Origin: Sclerotiophoma versabilis
Taxonomy: Eukaryota; Ascomycota; Dothideomycetes; Pleosporales; Didymellaceae
Direction of reading: 5' to 3'
Assembly (NCBI GenBank): GCA_012274445.1
Contig: JAAROD010000081.1
Span: 186,001 to 250,000, forward strand
Length of the DNA: 64,000 bases
Shown piece by piece: positions 33,714 through 45,170 of this stretch. Numbering within the stretch: position 1 is the first letter of the stretch; each line of letters starts with the position of its first letter. The position numbers and the translations under genes were made by a program. The notes beneath the pieces were generated by a model, which was given only the letters and a program-made list of their open reading frames with translations, did no database searches and was not told the DNA's origin.

Positions 33714-34779
33714 ATGTTCGCTCGGACAAGCTCAGGAGCAGCTAGACTGTCACAAATCACACGGCAATTCTCGACAACCTCCAGGATGGCTTACAACGGA
33801 ACTCTGTTGACGCTCAACACGGGCGCAAAGATTCCAGCCATTGGCTTTGGTACTTGGCAGGACAAGGATGCTCAAGAGCCGTAGGTCGACATCACAAACC
33901 ATTTAACGCTCGTTAACACAACACTCCAGGGCTGTCACTCACGCACTCAAGGCCGGCTACCGCCATATTGACACGGCACGCATCTATGGCACCGAGCCCG
34001 CAGTCGGCAACGCGATCAAAAATTCCGGCATCCCTCGCGACCAGATCTTCCTCACGACCAAGCTCTGGAATAACTCGCACCACCCCGACGATGTGGAGGC
34101 GGCCCTCGATGCCTCCCTCAAGGATCTGGGCACCAACTACGTCGACCTGTACCTGATGCACTGGCCGTCTCCCTTTGCGCGTGGCTCAAAAATGTTCCCG
34201 AAAGATGACAACGGTAAGATCAAGACCGGCGACTCGGACTACGTCGACACGTACAAAGCGATGGAGAGGTGTTTCAAGTCAGGCAAAGCGCGCGCGATTG
34301 GCGTGTCGAACTTCAGTAAGGCCGAGCTCGAGCGTCTGATCAAGGAAACCAGCGTCGTGCCTGCCGCGCACCAGATCGAGTGTCACCCGTACCTGCAGCA
34401 GCGCGACTTCACCGCGTGGCACAAGGAACAGGGCATCCACGTCACCCATTACTCGCCGTTCGGGAACCAGAACGAGATCTACGACTCGGGTAGGGGAATT
34501 GGGAAGCTGATGGATGACCCTGTGCTCGGTGAGATTGGCAAGAAGCACGGCAAGAGCGGTGCGCATGTGGCGCTTGCGTGGGGCATTGCGCAAGGGCACA
34601 GTGTAATCCCTAAGAGTAAGACAGAGAGCAGGATCACGCACAACCTTGAGGGCGACTTTGAGTTGCCGAAGGAGGATGTGGAGAAGATTGCGAGTATCGA
34701 CAAAAAGATGCGGTTCAACGATCCGTCGAAGAACTTTGGGTGGAATTTTTACAAGGATCTTGATGGTAAAAAGAACTAG
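33714..34779 (+). CDS. aldo/keto reductase with mitochondrial-type leader
   Basis: Exons 33714-33880 and 33930-34779 give 338 residues. The (alpha/beta)8 NADPH-dependent reductase core starts at about residue 29 (LLTLNTGAKIPAIGFGTWQ). The catalytic tetrad is visible: Asp70 and Tyr75 (HIDTARIYGTE), Lys100 (TTKLWN) and His133 (YLMHWP). IGVSNFSKAEL and the NADPH-binding SVIPKSKTESRITHN are also present. The closest well-known relatives are the Gcy1/Ypr1-like glycerol and ketoester reductases. Unusually, the core is preceded by MFARTSSGAARLSQITRQFS, an acid-free Arg/Ser leader ending in a presequence-cleavage-like RQF-S, and a second ATG (MAYNG, residue 25) follows immediately; two start sites could send the enzyme to mitochondria and cytosol. 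The intron is 49 nt, join CC|G. Divergent from the Nudix gene. Confidence 0.9.
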
Positions 34780-35196
34780 ACACGATGTGTATAGTATATG
34801 AACAACGAAGATGATGGTCTCAATCGCAACGATTACAAGCGGCTCGTTCTACGCGGTGTGATGACTACTGACGCCCAGAATAAGCACTGGGAAAGCAGAA
34901 CTATGCATGCAGGTGTTGAACCGGCATGGTTCTAACAATGATGGCACGCGAGCAGTGGATTACTGGGGCACGAGAACAACACCATGTATCAATGTGTTGA
35001 TGCGTCGACGAAAACTAGCACCATCTGGGCACGCTGGATGCAAGATCACCTCGAGGTAGTCAGTACGCTTCGAGTCCTTGCACCGCCGTCCTGCACAGAA
35101 CAAAACGCATCGCTGACATCGAAGATCCATTTATTCTTCAGAATGAGATGAGGGAACAAATCGCGCAAGCCTTTAAATTCAAGTACAAATACGGGC
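34780..35196. other. 3' flank of the aldo/keto reductase
   Basis: No coding potential recognised. It ends where a minus-strand coding-like tract begins. Confidence 0.5.
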
Positions 35197-35606
35197 TTAG
35201 TAAGATGGGTAGCAAGAGATTGTTCTCAAGACACCGGCGAGGTTCACTTTCCGACCCGCATGCTCCTCAACGGCTTGTTCAATCTCCTGCACTTCTTCCA
35301 GTGCAAATGCGCCCTGAGTCGCCACCAAACTCTTGTTGAGGTTCCAGGTCTCCTTCAGGTCGTAGTTGACTTTCTTATCAGGACTTATATAGATCAGATG
35401 CTATCTTCCACATCAGAATCAGTGGTGTCATCTCGTTCCTGCATGTCCCTGTGTATAGTTAGCAGCGTCGATTAAATGCTGCCATGTGCCACTCACTCCA
35501 TCTCTCTTGCCTTGGAGTAGCAGAACGGTGCAAATCTGGTTGAGCCGGATGACAGCACTGTAACGGATAAGGCGACGAGGCTGGCAGTGCCAACATATTC
35601 AGTACC
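35197..35606 (-). CDS. possible unrecognised minus-strand gene 3' part
   Basis: Low-confidence model. Segment 35606-35497 reads GTEYVGTASLVALSV and onward in one frame and LIRYSAVIRLNQICTVLLLQ in another. It ends at a strong donor (GTGAGT at 35496), followed by a GCTAAC branch site and a CACAG acceptor (48-nt intron 35449-35496). The next exon then reads EDMQERDDTTDSDVEDSI to a stop at 35394-35396. Alternatively, the same donor with a later acceptor (GATAG, 35401) keeps the second frame into 67 codons containing VNYDLKETWNLNKSLVATQG, stopping at 35197. Upstream, GIQNADFIHELL precedes a GTAAGT donor near 35684. I recognise no family; it may be a small gene or a decayed one, 3' of the receptor gene on the same strand. 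Confidence 0.3.
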
Positions 35607-35873
35607 TCGTTACTGCTCTTGTACTTTCACTTTGTTCTGATCAACGTCAAAATCACACACAAGAACGAGAGTTACTACACTTACTAGCAGTTCATGTATG
35701 AAATCTGCGTTCTGAATGCCTGTGGAGGTTTCCCCCCAGCAAGGAAAGCATGGCGACACTGGTATATTTGTTTCGTTCACCAAGCAACATAAGACCAATC
35801 GTTCACAAGGGTTTGAGGATTCCCAAACTTGGTGTCTACTACTTTTTGAAGTTCAAACATATGTCATATGACA

Positions 35874-37020
35874 TCAAGCCCTGCGAACATGTCCATGACT
35901 CTTCCCATGAATGTGTGTCTCAAAGTCGCCTGTACCATAGCTTGTTTCTTTACCAATCCCAGGCTCCGCCATATCCTCCAATATACGGATCTCTGTGGTC
36001 TCAAGTATGCTGAACTGATCTTTCCTCTTGTTCCTGACCTTGAATGACTGCATCTGATACGAGCTACCCAGTCCACGACTGCTCCGCTTTCCATAGTATG
36101 TTGTATCGCCGCGATATTGATACGATGGATTGACAAGCTTGTAAATTGCTTGAAACGCAGATCGCATAACAACTAGCGTTGCGACAAGTATACCAGTGTG
36201 CATCTCTGTAACAGCCAGGACGTTGTTGAAGATATGGGTATATTGTGGCTCAGTCTTTGTGAGCGGGTCAGGATAGAACATGATGACGAATCGAGCGATG
36301 GTAAGACCTGTATGCACAGATCCGAGAAGAACAAGGCCTATGAGTTGCCGCACCTCTGGACGGTGTTTCTTGAGCTTGACGAGTGTTGGAATGGGGATAG
36401 CAATCACTAAGACGCTAGTGATCAAATTGAACACTGCGGTACTCATGCGGAAGGCGACCAAATCGATACAGGTGCCGTTCACCCCCTTGTTCCAGGTTTT
36501 GCTGATAGGTGTGCACTGGAATATGCTAACCAAAAAGGCCGACGAGTATGCTCCTATGATGAGATAGATAGTGCTCCATATGGCGAATCTGGTCATTCGA
36601 ATGATGCGATCAGTCGATGTGGAGCACATGTTTCGGTATAACAAGCAGAGCGATAGCTTGCAGAGGGGTGTGGTAAGCTTGAAGACGATTTGGTTGATGT
36701 ATGCCAGTTTTGAAGGCCATGTAGAGGCCTTCAAATGGGGTGGTATATCAGCTTTTGCTTTGCCATAGTCAAAAGTCGCGACGAGAGTGATCTGGATAGC
36801 GCTTTGAATGATGCCGCAAATCTAAGAGTCTCGTCAGTAGACGTCTAAACTGGTTAAACAAGTAATATACCATCGCTGCGATCAAGCATGTATCCGACAC
36901 ATCGAACTTTTTGCTTCGAATTCTGAATCCTACACGTATCGACAGGGTGGCTAGAGCCGCAAGCCCAAACACCAAGGTAACGATGACGAGCTGATGGCCC
37001 ACGGGTTCAAGCTCGACCAT
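35874..37020 (-). CDS. Pth11-like seven-helix receptor (fungal rhodopsin-domain protein)
   Basis: Exons 37020-36871 and 36821-35874 give 365 residues, with a 49-nt intron. The seven-helix arrangement is that of the fungal-specific Pth11-type family: helix 1 LVIVTLVFGLAALATLSIRV, the DVSDTCLIAAM|ICGIIQSA helix 2 split by the intron, FKLTTPLCKLSLCLLYRN, IWSTIYLIIGAYSSAFLVSIFQC, FNLITSVLVIAIPIPTLVKL, LIGLVLLGSVHTGLTIARFVI and a seventh helix around MHTGILVATLVVM. FQCTPISKTW...GTCID is the diagnostic extracellular cysteine loop. The N-terminus is short and lacks a CFEM domain. The cytosolic tail (about 85 residues) is Ser/Arg-rich. Related proteins sense surface or chemical cues, for example in appressorium formation; ligand unknown. 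ATG 37018-37020 places only ten residues before helix 1. Confidence 0.85.
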
Positions 37021-37797
37021 TCTGCTCGGAGCTGAAGAGTTGAGGTATGTCCAGGGCCGCACCAGTGACCATCTGCCTTCTTGTAAGCATGAGCCCACAT
37101 GTTCTATCGAAAATCTGGACAACTGCCGGTACGTCGTCTTGGAAGATCCTGATAGTGCTAACTTGTGCGTCCCAAAGGAAGCCCTTGCGCTTCCATCCTC
37201 TCCAACTGCATCCTGCATCCAACATCCAGCCGCGTGCTCGGTCGAATGCCCGACGAAATTGATGCACCTGCCGGGTAGAGTGTGTGATCCGTCATGCAGG
37301 GTGCGTACGTCGACAGACGCGAAGGATGGCAGGATTCCAGTTCAATCTCCAGTCCTTGAAGCCAAGGGCCCGAAGAATCTCCATCAGATGCAAATGCCCG
37401 CTTCATGAACTCCTCTAGTTTAGGCAGGGAATTGAAGTTCCACTTTGAATTGCGGGTGCGGTTACTTTTCCGCTCCCGCTCGTGCCGTGATGGGTTGGTG
37501 TACAGTGCCCCCCCTGAACGGATCGTTAGCGTTCCTTCGCGTGGCATTGGCAAGACCAGGTATAACAGCCAACCAAATTTCTTGTATTGGCTCAAACACC
37601 CATTAGATCCTTTGCCGCCGAACCGCGTGCAAACGATCCGTTTTAGGGGAAAGGACGCTGTACTACAAACAACATAAGCCCGCAACCACTGCACGTACTG
37701 CGCGAGTCATGCTTCCTTCATGGCATTGCATCCAGCACTTATAAGCCTGTCTAGCAGTTGAAACCATCTGAGAGTAGCTCATAGCTTGCTAGCCATC
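37021..37797. other. divergent promoter region, receptor and tannase
   Basis: The receptor (-) and tannase (+) start at opposite ends of this 777-bp interval, so it is a shared regulatory region. A minus-strand frame of 178 codons at 37158-37694 has no protein character. Confidence 0.5.
37740..37745 (+). promoter_or_regulatory. TATA-like box upstream of tannase
   Basis: TATAAG, 58 bases before the ATG of the tannase gene; the spacing resembles that of the glutathione transferase TATA box. Confidence 0.45.
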
Positions 37798-39539
37798 ATG
37801 CTCACAGGCTTGATATCTTTTTCGCTCCTTCTGCTCTCAACCCCGGCCGCAGGATCCTCCGCATTTGAGAAGAAATGTCTCGCGTTCAAACCTGAGAAGT
37901 TTGTCCCTGGAGCAACACGCAATGTCCTAGAGTACGTTGCTTCTAATACGACGCTGACCTTCCCGGACAATGTTGCAGCCTGCAACCGTGGGAGCCAGAC
38001 GGTAACAGCCAATATTTGCCGTGTAGCTCTCTCAATCAAGACCTCCAAAAAATCGAGCATCACATTCGAAGCTTGGTTGCCAGAAAATTGGTCGGGACGC
38101 TTCCTCGCAACAGGAAACGGAGGCATCGATGGATGTGCGTGTCCCATTGCTGTAGTGCGACTAGTATGCGCAGACTGACAATGCTAGGCATTAAGTACGA
38201 GGACCTGGCCTACACTTCATCCCACGGCTTTGCAGCTGTCGGTTCAAACAATGGCAAGAATGGTACAAACACAGGAATCAACAATATCGTAGAGCGCATT
38301 GCTGACTACAGTACCAGGTACGGATGGCCTGCCCTTCTTCAATAACCCCGAGACTGTGATCGATTTTGCTTGGAGATCGTAAGTCATGACTAGTGCAATT
38401 TGCACGCGCGAGTACTAATGAAGCCATGCAGGCTTCACACGAGTGCAGATGCCGGCAAGTCTTTGGCAAAGAAGCTCTATGGCAAGTCACATTCGAAGTC
38501 CTACTACATCGGCTGTTCTTTGGGAGGCCGTCAGGGCATAAAAAGCGCCGAAAAATTCCCTGGTGACTTTGATGGTATCGTCGCGGGAGCGCCAGGTGTA
38601 GACTTCAACAATCTGGTGTCATGGAGAGCGCGATTCTTTACCATCACTGGCGCTATCGGTTCGCAAGACTTCATTCCAGCCACAGCCTGGAAAACATGGA
38701 TCCACGACGAGGTCTTAAGGCAGTGTGACACAATCGACAAAGCGAAGGATGGTATCATCGAGGACCCAACATTGTGCAAGTTTGATCCATCAACCTTACT
38801 TTGCACTGGGAACACTACCGCCAACTGTCTGACGAGTCCTCAAGTTCAGCAACTGAAGACCATCTTCAGCGACTACAAATATCCCAACGGTCAACTTATC
38901 TATCCGGCTATGCAGCCAGGTAGCGAAGTTCTCTCGGTCGACCGACTGTATGCTGGAGCGCCGTTCGCGTATTCTGCGGACTGGTTCAAGTACGTTGTAT
39001 ACAACGACCCGTCCTGGAACGCATCCACTTTCGATTTTGACGATGCGCGAGCGGCAGAAAGACTTAACCCAGGCGACATTCGAACTTATCCTGTCAGCCT
39101 CCCCGGCTTTGAACGACGAGGAGGGAAGATATTGACCTATCATGGCCAGCAGGACAATCAGATCACCACTTTCAACACAATTCGCTGGTACAATGATCTA
39201 AAAGGGCGCAGGAGCACAGCAGCAATGGACAATTGGATTCGCTTCTTCCGCGTCTCGGGCATGAACCACTGCAACTCAGGACCAGGTGCGTGGGTTTTGG
39301 GTCAAGGTGGTAATGCTGCTGCCGCCGGTGTGCCCTTTGAGCGCCAAAAGAATGTCCTCAGAGCTGTGGTGGACTGGGTCGAACAAGGTGTTGCGCCTTC
39401 ATATCTCGAGGGGACCAAGTTTGTCAACGATACTGTATCCCTTGGTGTGGACTTCACAAGGCGACACTGCAAGTATCCGCTGCGAAATACGCTTGTTGGT
39501 GACAACTTCAAGGATCCGGAGAACTGGAAGTGCATATAG
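37798..39539 (+). CDS. secreted tannase/feruloyl esterase family enzyme
   Basis: Exons 37798-38134, 38188-38262, 38318-38378 and 38432-39539 give 526 residues, typical for the family. It hydrolyses ester bonds of tannins or of feruloyl side chains on plant polysaccharides, outside the cell. The signal peptide is MLTGLISFSLLLLSTPAAG. The phased joins give GGIDGCIKYEDLAYTSSHGF, GKNGTDGLPFFNNPETV and FAWRSLHTSADAGK, all as expected for the family. The catalytic serine is in GCSLGGRQG and the histidine in GMNHCNSGPGAW; the cysteines beside Ser and His form the family's CS-D-HC motif, in which a disulfide ties the two catalytic residues together. The first intron donor (GTGCGT) and the second (GTACAA) are weaker than the third (GTAAGT). 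Divergent from a Pth11-like receptor. Substrate (gallate or ferulate) cannot be told from sequence. Confidence 0.92.
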
Positions 39540-39866
39540 AATTCGGGTACAAGCATAATATCGATTCTCCCACTATTATAAGCTACGCTATATCCGCGCA
39601 GGAAGAACAAGGAAACCTATCCAGAGTGTGTACACAAGTATACAATTTAGATGCCAATGATATCCAATCTCAACGGTCTTGGGGTATATCCAACCATGTC
39701 CGCGATGCTCGCTCTAAGGTGCAAATCAAACCCCAAATCAATGAACCAAGACACAAACAAGAAGAGGCAAAGTATTAGGTACATATATGCAGTGTGCAGT
39801 AGCGAAAGGATGCTCTTGTTGAGCCGAAAAGCAACGCGGTATCGACAAAGGAAAAGGGTAGTGTAT
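39540..39866. other. shared 3' region of convergent genes
   Basis: AT-rich interval between the stops of the tannase (+) and the coiled-coil protein (-), presumably both 3' UTRs. No gene seen. Confidence 0.55.
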
Positions 39867-42800
39867 CTAATCACGATCTCTTCGAGACCTTAGTTCTTGT
39901 CCAAAGTTTAGCGCAATGGGCGTCACATCGCCACCGTCAACTGTGCTGTCGTCGTCAAAGCCGTTGTCGCTAAACTCTTCAACCGCAGCATCGCGGTCAT
40001 AGCACGTTTTGCGCAGCAGCGGCGGTGTACTAGGCGCAACGGGTTGCTTGCCAAGCGCTGGGAAGCCCTGCTCTGTTGCACTAGATCCACACGAGCTGGT
40101 CGAATTTGAGCGCAGCGCCTTGGACGCAGAGGACGACGAGAAGTCCGGTGTGCGGCGTAAATTGGATGTTGGCGGTGTCATTAAACCAGAGAGGAATGAT
40201 TGGGCAGAGTGAGGAGCGGGGCGGGAAGGAGTTTGATTGCGTGAGGTGCTGGCGGATGGGCCTGCAAGTGCGGAAGCCGCGTTCTGGCGGCCCTTGCGCC
40301 AGTTGCCGAAAGCAGCGGCGACCTGGACGGCCTTGGGAGATGCGAAATTGGAAAGAGTAGCGAGTGTTGGGAACGTGGTTTGGCCACCAGATATCAGGCG
40401 CTCTTTCTCTGACTGCTCCATCTGCAAATTGGTGCGGATGCGGATCGCAGCATCCCGGACTGTCTCGCGGTCAAAGGTCGGCTGTGCGAGGGCGTTGATC
40501 AGGTCGTTGATGTCGTCAACACGAACACCAAGCAGCTCGCGGAGCCACGTGATCTCAGTGTCACGCTCCTTCAGTTTAGCAGGGGCCTCAGTATCCGCCT
40601 CGGACAATCGCTGTTCGAGAGACTCGATGCGAGACTCACGTTCCTGGAGCTGCTCCTGCAAAACGGAGATGGATTCGCGCAGCGCCTGAGGAGAGATCTT
40701 CTCGTGGCTACCAAGAGTGGAAGGTCCACTAGTTGTGGGAGACTTCGCTGCTGCGGCGGCAGCGGCACTGGCAGCTTCTTTGGCAACAACAAGCTTCTCC
40801 TCGAGTAGCGCAATCTTGTCCTTGAAGTGGTCGAGCTTGGAGTCAGCCAAAGCAAGCTTGTCGTTGTGGAAGGCCTCAGCACGTTGCTTATCTTCGCGGG
40901 CGAATTCAAGAGCACGAGTGTGCTCTTGCTTGAGACGCTCAAACCCGCGCTCGAAGGCCTGTTGCTGTTCGTGCAGTGTTCGCTTGCTCTTTTGAAGCGC
41001 TTCTTCGACTGCTTGCTTAGTAGCATCGGATGCCGCCTCCAGTTCCAGCTCGTGCTTCTCCCTTGCAGTCTCAGCTTCCATGCGCACGCTGTCGAGCTCA
41101 GCACGGACACGAGCGACTTCGTTTTCGAGGTTGTGGCGGACGACGTTGACCTGGTTGTTGGCTGCGTCGAGATCAGCCTCCATGAGCACGCGAGTACGTC
41201 GGATTTCAACATGGGCTGCTTCTCTGGCCTCTCGCATGTCTCGCTCATATCTGTGAGCGTTGTTCTGATGCTCAATAGACTCCCTCCTCAACTGCTCAAT
41301 CGTCTCTTCAAGTCTGGCGTTGTGCTTTTGAGACTGCTCAAAGTGAATTCGCAGCTTCATGCCTTCGCCTTCTTGCATCTCAAGTCTCTCAAGTTCTCTT
41401 TCAAGACGTTCCCGTGTTCGTCCCTCAGCTTCAATACGAGCGCTGAGAACTTCGTACTTCTCGAGAGAGGCTTGCTCGTTCTTTTGCCACTGAGAGCGTT
41501 CGGCAGCAATCTGCTGAGAAGCGAGAACCATGTCTTGTTGCAATTTCTCGAACTTGCCACGCATCGACTCACGAACACGAGCAGCCTCCTCAGCTTGGTA
41601 GCGGGCTTGATCGATAGCTGCCCGCAACTTCTCGTTCTCCTGGTGCGCTTCTTGTATATCGCTACGCCACTTGTTTGCAGATTTGCGGTGCTCCTCCAGG
41701 GTAAAGGTAAGTGCCTCGTTCTCTGCTGTGACGGCGTCAAGCCTCTGCTTCAAGTCCTCCTCGGAGGTCTCTAGGGCAATGTTCTTCATTTTAAGCTCTT
41801 CGTTCTCGGAGTCGGCAACTGCGAGCTTTTCGCGAAGATCGTCAGCTTCAATCTGGTAGTTTAGGTTGCGGCGCAAGACATCGCGTTCCTCCGTCAATGC
41901 GCGAATCCTATTCTCATCGTCCTTGGCAGCCGCTTGGAGCAGTGAAAGCTCCTCTTCAGTGACCTTGAGCAGACGTGCTGTGTCAGCCTCGCGATCTTCA
42001 AGAACCTTGCGTGCCTCCTCCTCTGCTTCATGGCGGAGAGTGCTATCCTCCACCATGCTCTCGAGTTCAGCGATACGAGCATCTCGCTTGAGAATAGCTT
42101 CAGACTCTTCACGTTTGGAAACCTCCATGCTCTGGCGCTTGAAAGCATCGTCAACTAGCTCGCGCACATCATCAGCCTGGAGGTGGTTGCTCGTAGTCTG
42201 CGCAATGGATGCCTTAAGACTGCCAATCATCTGATAAATTTCAGAGATGTCGAATTGAGGCTGAGGGATGTCGATGGGCGCCTCGAGAGCGCTGGCTTTC
42301 TGTGACGCCAAGGCTTCGGTGACGATTGAACGGATTGTGTCAGGCTGCATAGGCTCGACAATCGATGGAACTGGACCTGGAACTTGATGCGTATTGAGAG
42401 TCTCAGCGATGATCGAGCGGATGGCCTCTGGTGAAAGGGGCTCCGCAGTGGGTGCCTGTTGAGGACCGTGTATCGCGAACGCCTCCATTACGATGGAACG
42501 AACATCGTCTGATTTGATAGGTTCGCTAGGCTTAGGGCCATAGAGTGCAAAAGTCTCGGTCAGCATGGATTTGATATCTTCTGCTTTGATGGGCTCCGCG
42601 ACCGTTTCTGGCACTGGAGGCTTGTTAGACGCAATTGCGTCCTCGACGATAGCGCGTATTTGCTCAGTAGAGACGTGCTCGACAGGTACAGCCGGTGGTT
42701 GGTGTGACACAAGAACGTCAGCCAAGATTTCGCGGATCTTTTCAGCTCCCAGGGACTCGGGTGCAACCACTGGCATGGAGGCGGCCTGGGCCTGGTGCGA

Positions 42801-45139
42801 CTCGAGCGCGTCGCGAACAACATCACGAATCTTTGCCAACCTCTTATCTTTCCTGGGAGAACGATTGCGGTAGTGCGCATCGGTGCCAATGTCATCGTCT
42901 TCGTCGTCTGCATCACTGTCCAGTCTCGCCGTAGACATGCTGCGACGGCCACGCAGTGGGTGAGATGACATCGTCGTGAGCGCATCCTGAACGTTTTGCA
43001 GAGTCTGTTCTAATGGCCCAAGGCGGTTCTGCAAAAGACGGCCCATCAAATCATCAACACGCTTGTCGAAGAATGAGCTGCGCATCTTGACCTGCTCTTC
43101 TCCTTCGGTGAGAATGTCGTCCCAGTCGCTGACGGGCAGATCTTCAGCATGATTTAGGCGATGCACAGGAGATGTGGATACAAGGGCGGCGCGCTCGTCG
43201 TCGAAGGGGTTTTGCAGCGAAGTCGCGGAACCTGGCGCGTTGCCGTACATCCTGCGAGGGCTGGGGCTGGGTGCATCGCTACGCAGTTTGACGTTGGGCC
43301 GCAAGTTGAAGCGCTCGAACTCATGAGGCGTTCTCTGAGGAGACGACTGATCCCACGAGTTGTCGTCGCGCTCAACGCCGAAATCTGAGCCTCCTTCGTC
43401 CATCTGTTTCATGACAGCATCAATATCGTTGAAAGACGGGTCAAAGTCAACACTCTCAGGGTACGGTACACGATGTCCGAGCGCTGTCTTGAATGAGCCG
43501 TCGTCGCTGGGTCGATAAGTTGTTGCAGGACTCCTGCTATACCCTCTTGGTGGCGAGTTCTGTGGCCTGTCATTAAAGTCTTCAGCCCTGGAGGGCTTTG
43601 TTACGTGGAAGCCAAAGTCGTAACCGGCGCTGCCAGATTGAGGTCTAAAGTCGAAAGGTTTGGCGGTCGCAGACAGGGAGCTCTTCTGATGCACGTGCTT
43701 CTTAGCTGGGTCAGCGAGAGGCTCCGCTGTCGTGGGTTGAACAATAGGTGCAGTCGCAGCCTGCTCCACTGGCTGCTTAGTATCAACAGTAGGCTGTTCC
43801 TGTTTCAGGCTGCTCGACTTCGGCTTAGGTTTGTTACCATCAGGTGAACGGTTCTCCTTGTCCTCGACGGGACCCTCCTGCAGATCGGTCTTCTCGTCAA
43901 AGAATGGTCCAGGTTCTGCCAGTGGCTGCGACGCAAGAATGGGCTGTAGAGCGAACTTGGGCACTTCGTCGCCATCGTTCCGAGCTTTCCGAGCACGCTT
44001 CTCTCGTCCTTCGGCCTGCATTGGACGTCCTTCGGCGTCTTCCCGATCCTCGGTTTCTTTGACAGTCTCCGGAGACGACTCTCGTGCGGTATCAGGACGT
44101 ACGATGGCGACAGCCTTAGATCGCGTGGCGGGCTTGACAATATCGCTGGCCGAGATATTGACATCCCCAAAGATCTTCGAAGAAAAGCTCGTTGGCGCAG
44201 GCGCTGCCACCGCCCGTTGAGGGTCAGACACTGATATTCCTCCAGGGTTGAAAGCCGGGGCATCAGGCTTAAATGCTGGAGGACTTGAGAAGCTAAAGCC
44301 ACTGGACGGAAACGCTGGGACTTCGCCATTAACTACAGACGCTTCTACACTCGTTCCCGGCTCAGCGGGCTTGAACACGGCAGCGTCGGCGGCGGGCTTG
44401 AAAGTGGAGGCCGTGGGCTTGAATGCAGGAGCTGTAACGTTGAAGCTCGACAATCCATCAATGCTGGGTTTGGTGTTTGCCACTGTGCCGGGATTGAACG
44501 ATGCAGCAGGGTTGAACTTGAATTCCTTGGCCTCGACATTGAGCTTCGAAAGTGACGATTTAGACGCATGTTTGCTGTGTGTGGCTGCAGCAGGCTTATT
44601 GTATGCGAACTTTGAATCTTTCCACGGGTTGCTGACCTGCGAAGGTGCCTGTGAGTGTTGGTTTGAACGGATCTCTCCGTCCTCTAAGCTAGGGTTCGTG
44701 TTCTCTGACATGTTGGTCCTGGCACCATTGCTGTCATCGCGAGGGTTGTGCGGCTGCTGTGCGGGAAATGCAAAGGGCACTGCTTGCTGCGACTTGGTGA
44801 GCGAATGCGCTCTATTATGCGGCTGAGGTTGGTGCAGAATAGGGCGAGAGCTCTCCCATGCATTGTTAGCAATGTTTTTGTGCTGTCCATTGATCTCGGG
44901 TTCAGTGTTGAAGTCACCTCCTTCAGCAAACTGCTTGTCGATCGCCTCTTCCAGATGGTATTCAGCATCAGCAGCCTCGCGCTCCATGTTCTCACTAAGA
45001 TTGTGACGATGAGTGCGAGGGGTTGGTTGAGCAATCTCTGGTGCAGCATTGGTGGTACTCTTCAACGGAGGCAGCGCCTCTTCTTCGGACTCATCTTCGG
45101 GCACTTCTGCGAGTGTAGACGATGGTCGCAGTCCCATGA

Positions 45140-45170
<31 letters not shown>

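Noticed and set aside
37158..37694. 178-codon minus-strand frame between receptor and tannase
   Set aside because: No domain or hydrophobic pattern; lies in a divergent promoter.
31882..39539. A secondary-metabolite or detoxification gene cluster (GST, Nudix, AKR, receptor, tannase)
   Set aside because: There is no backbone synthase, no pathway transcription factor and no shared promoter motif beyond one divergent pair; the genes are common singletons.
40827..41774. 315-codon plus-strand frame
   Set aside because: Antisense shadow of the coiled-coil gene; Leu/Ser-rich because it is the complement of Glu/Lys-rich heptads.
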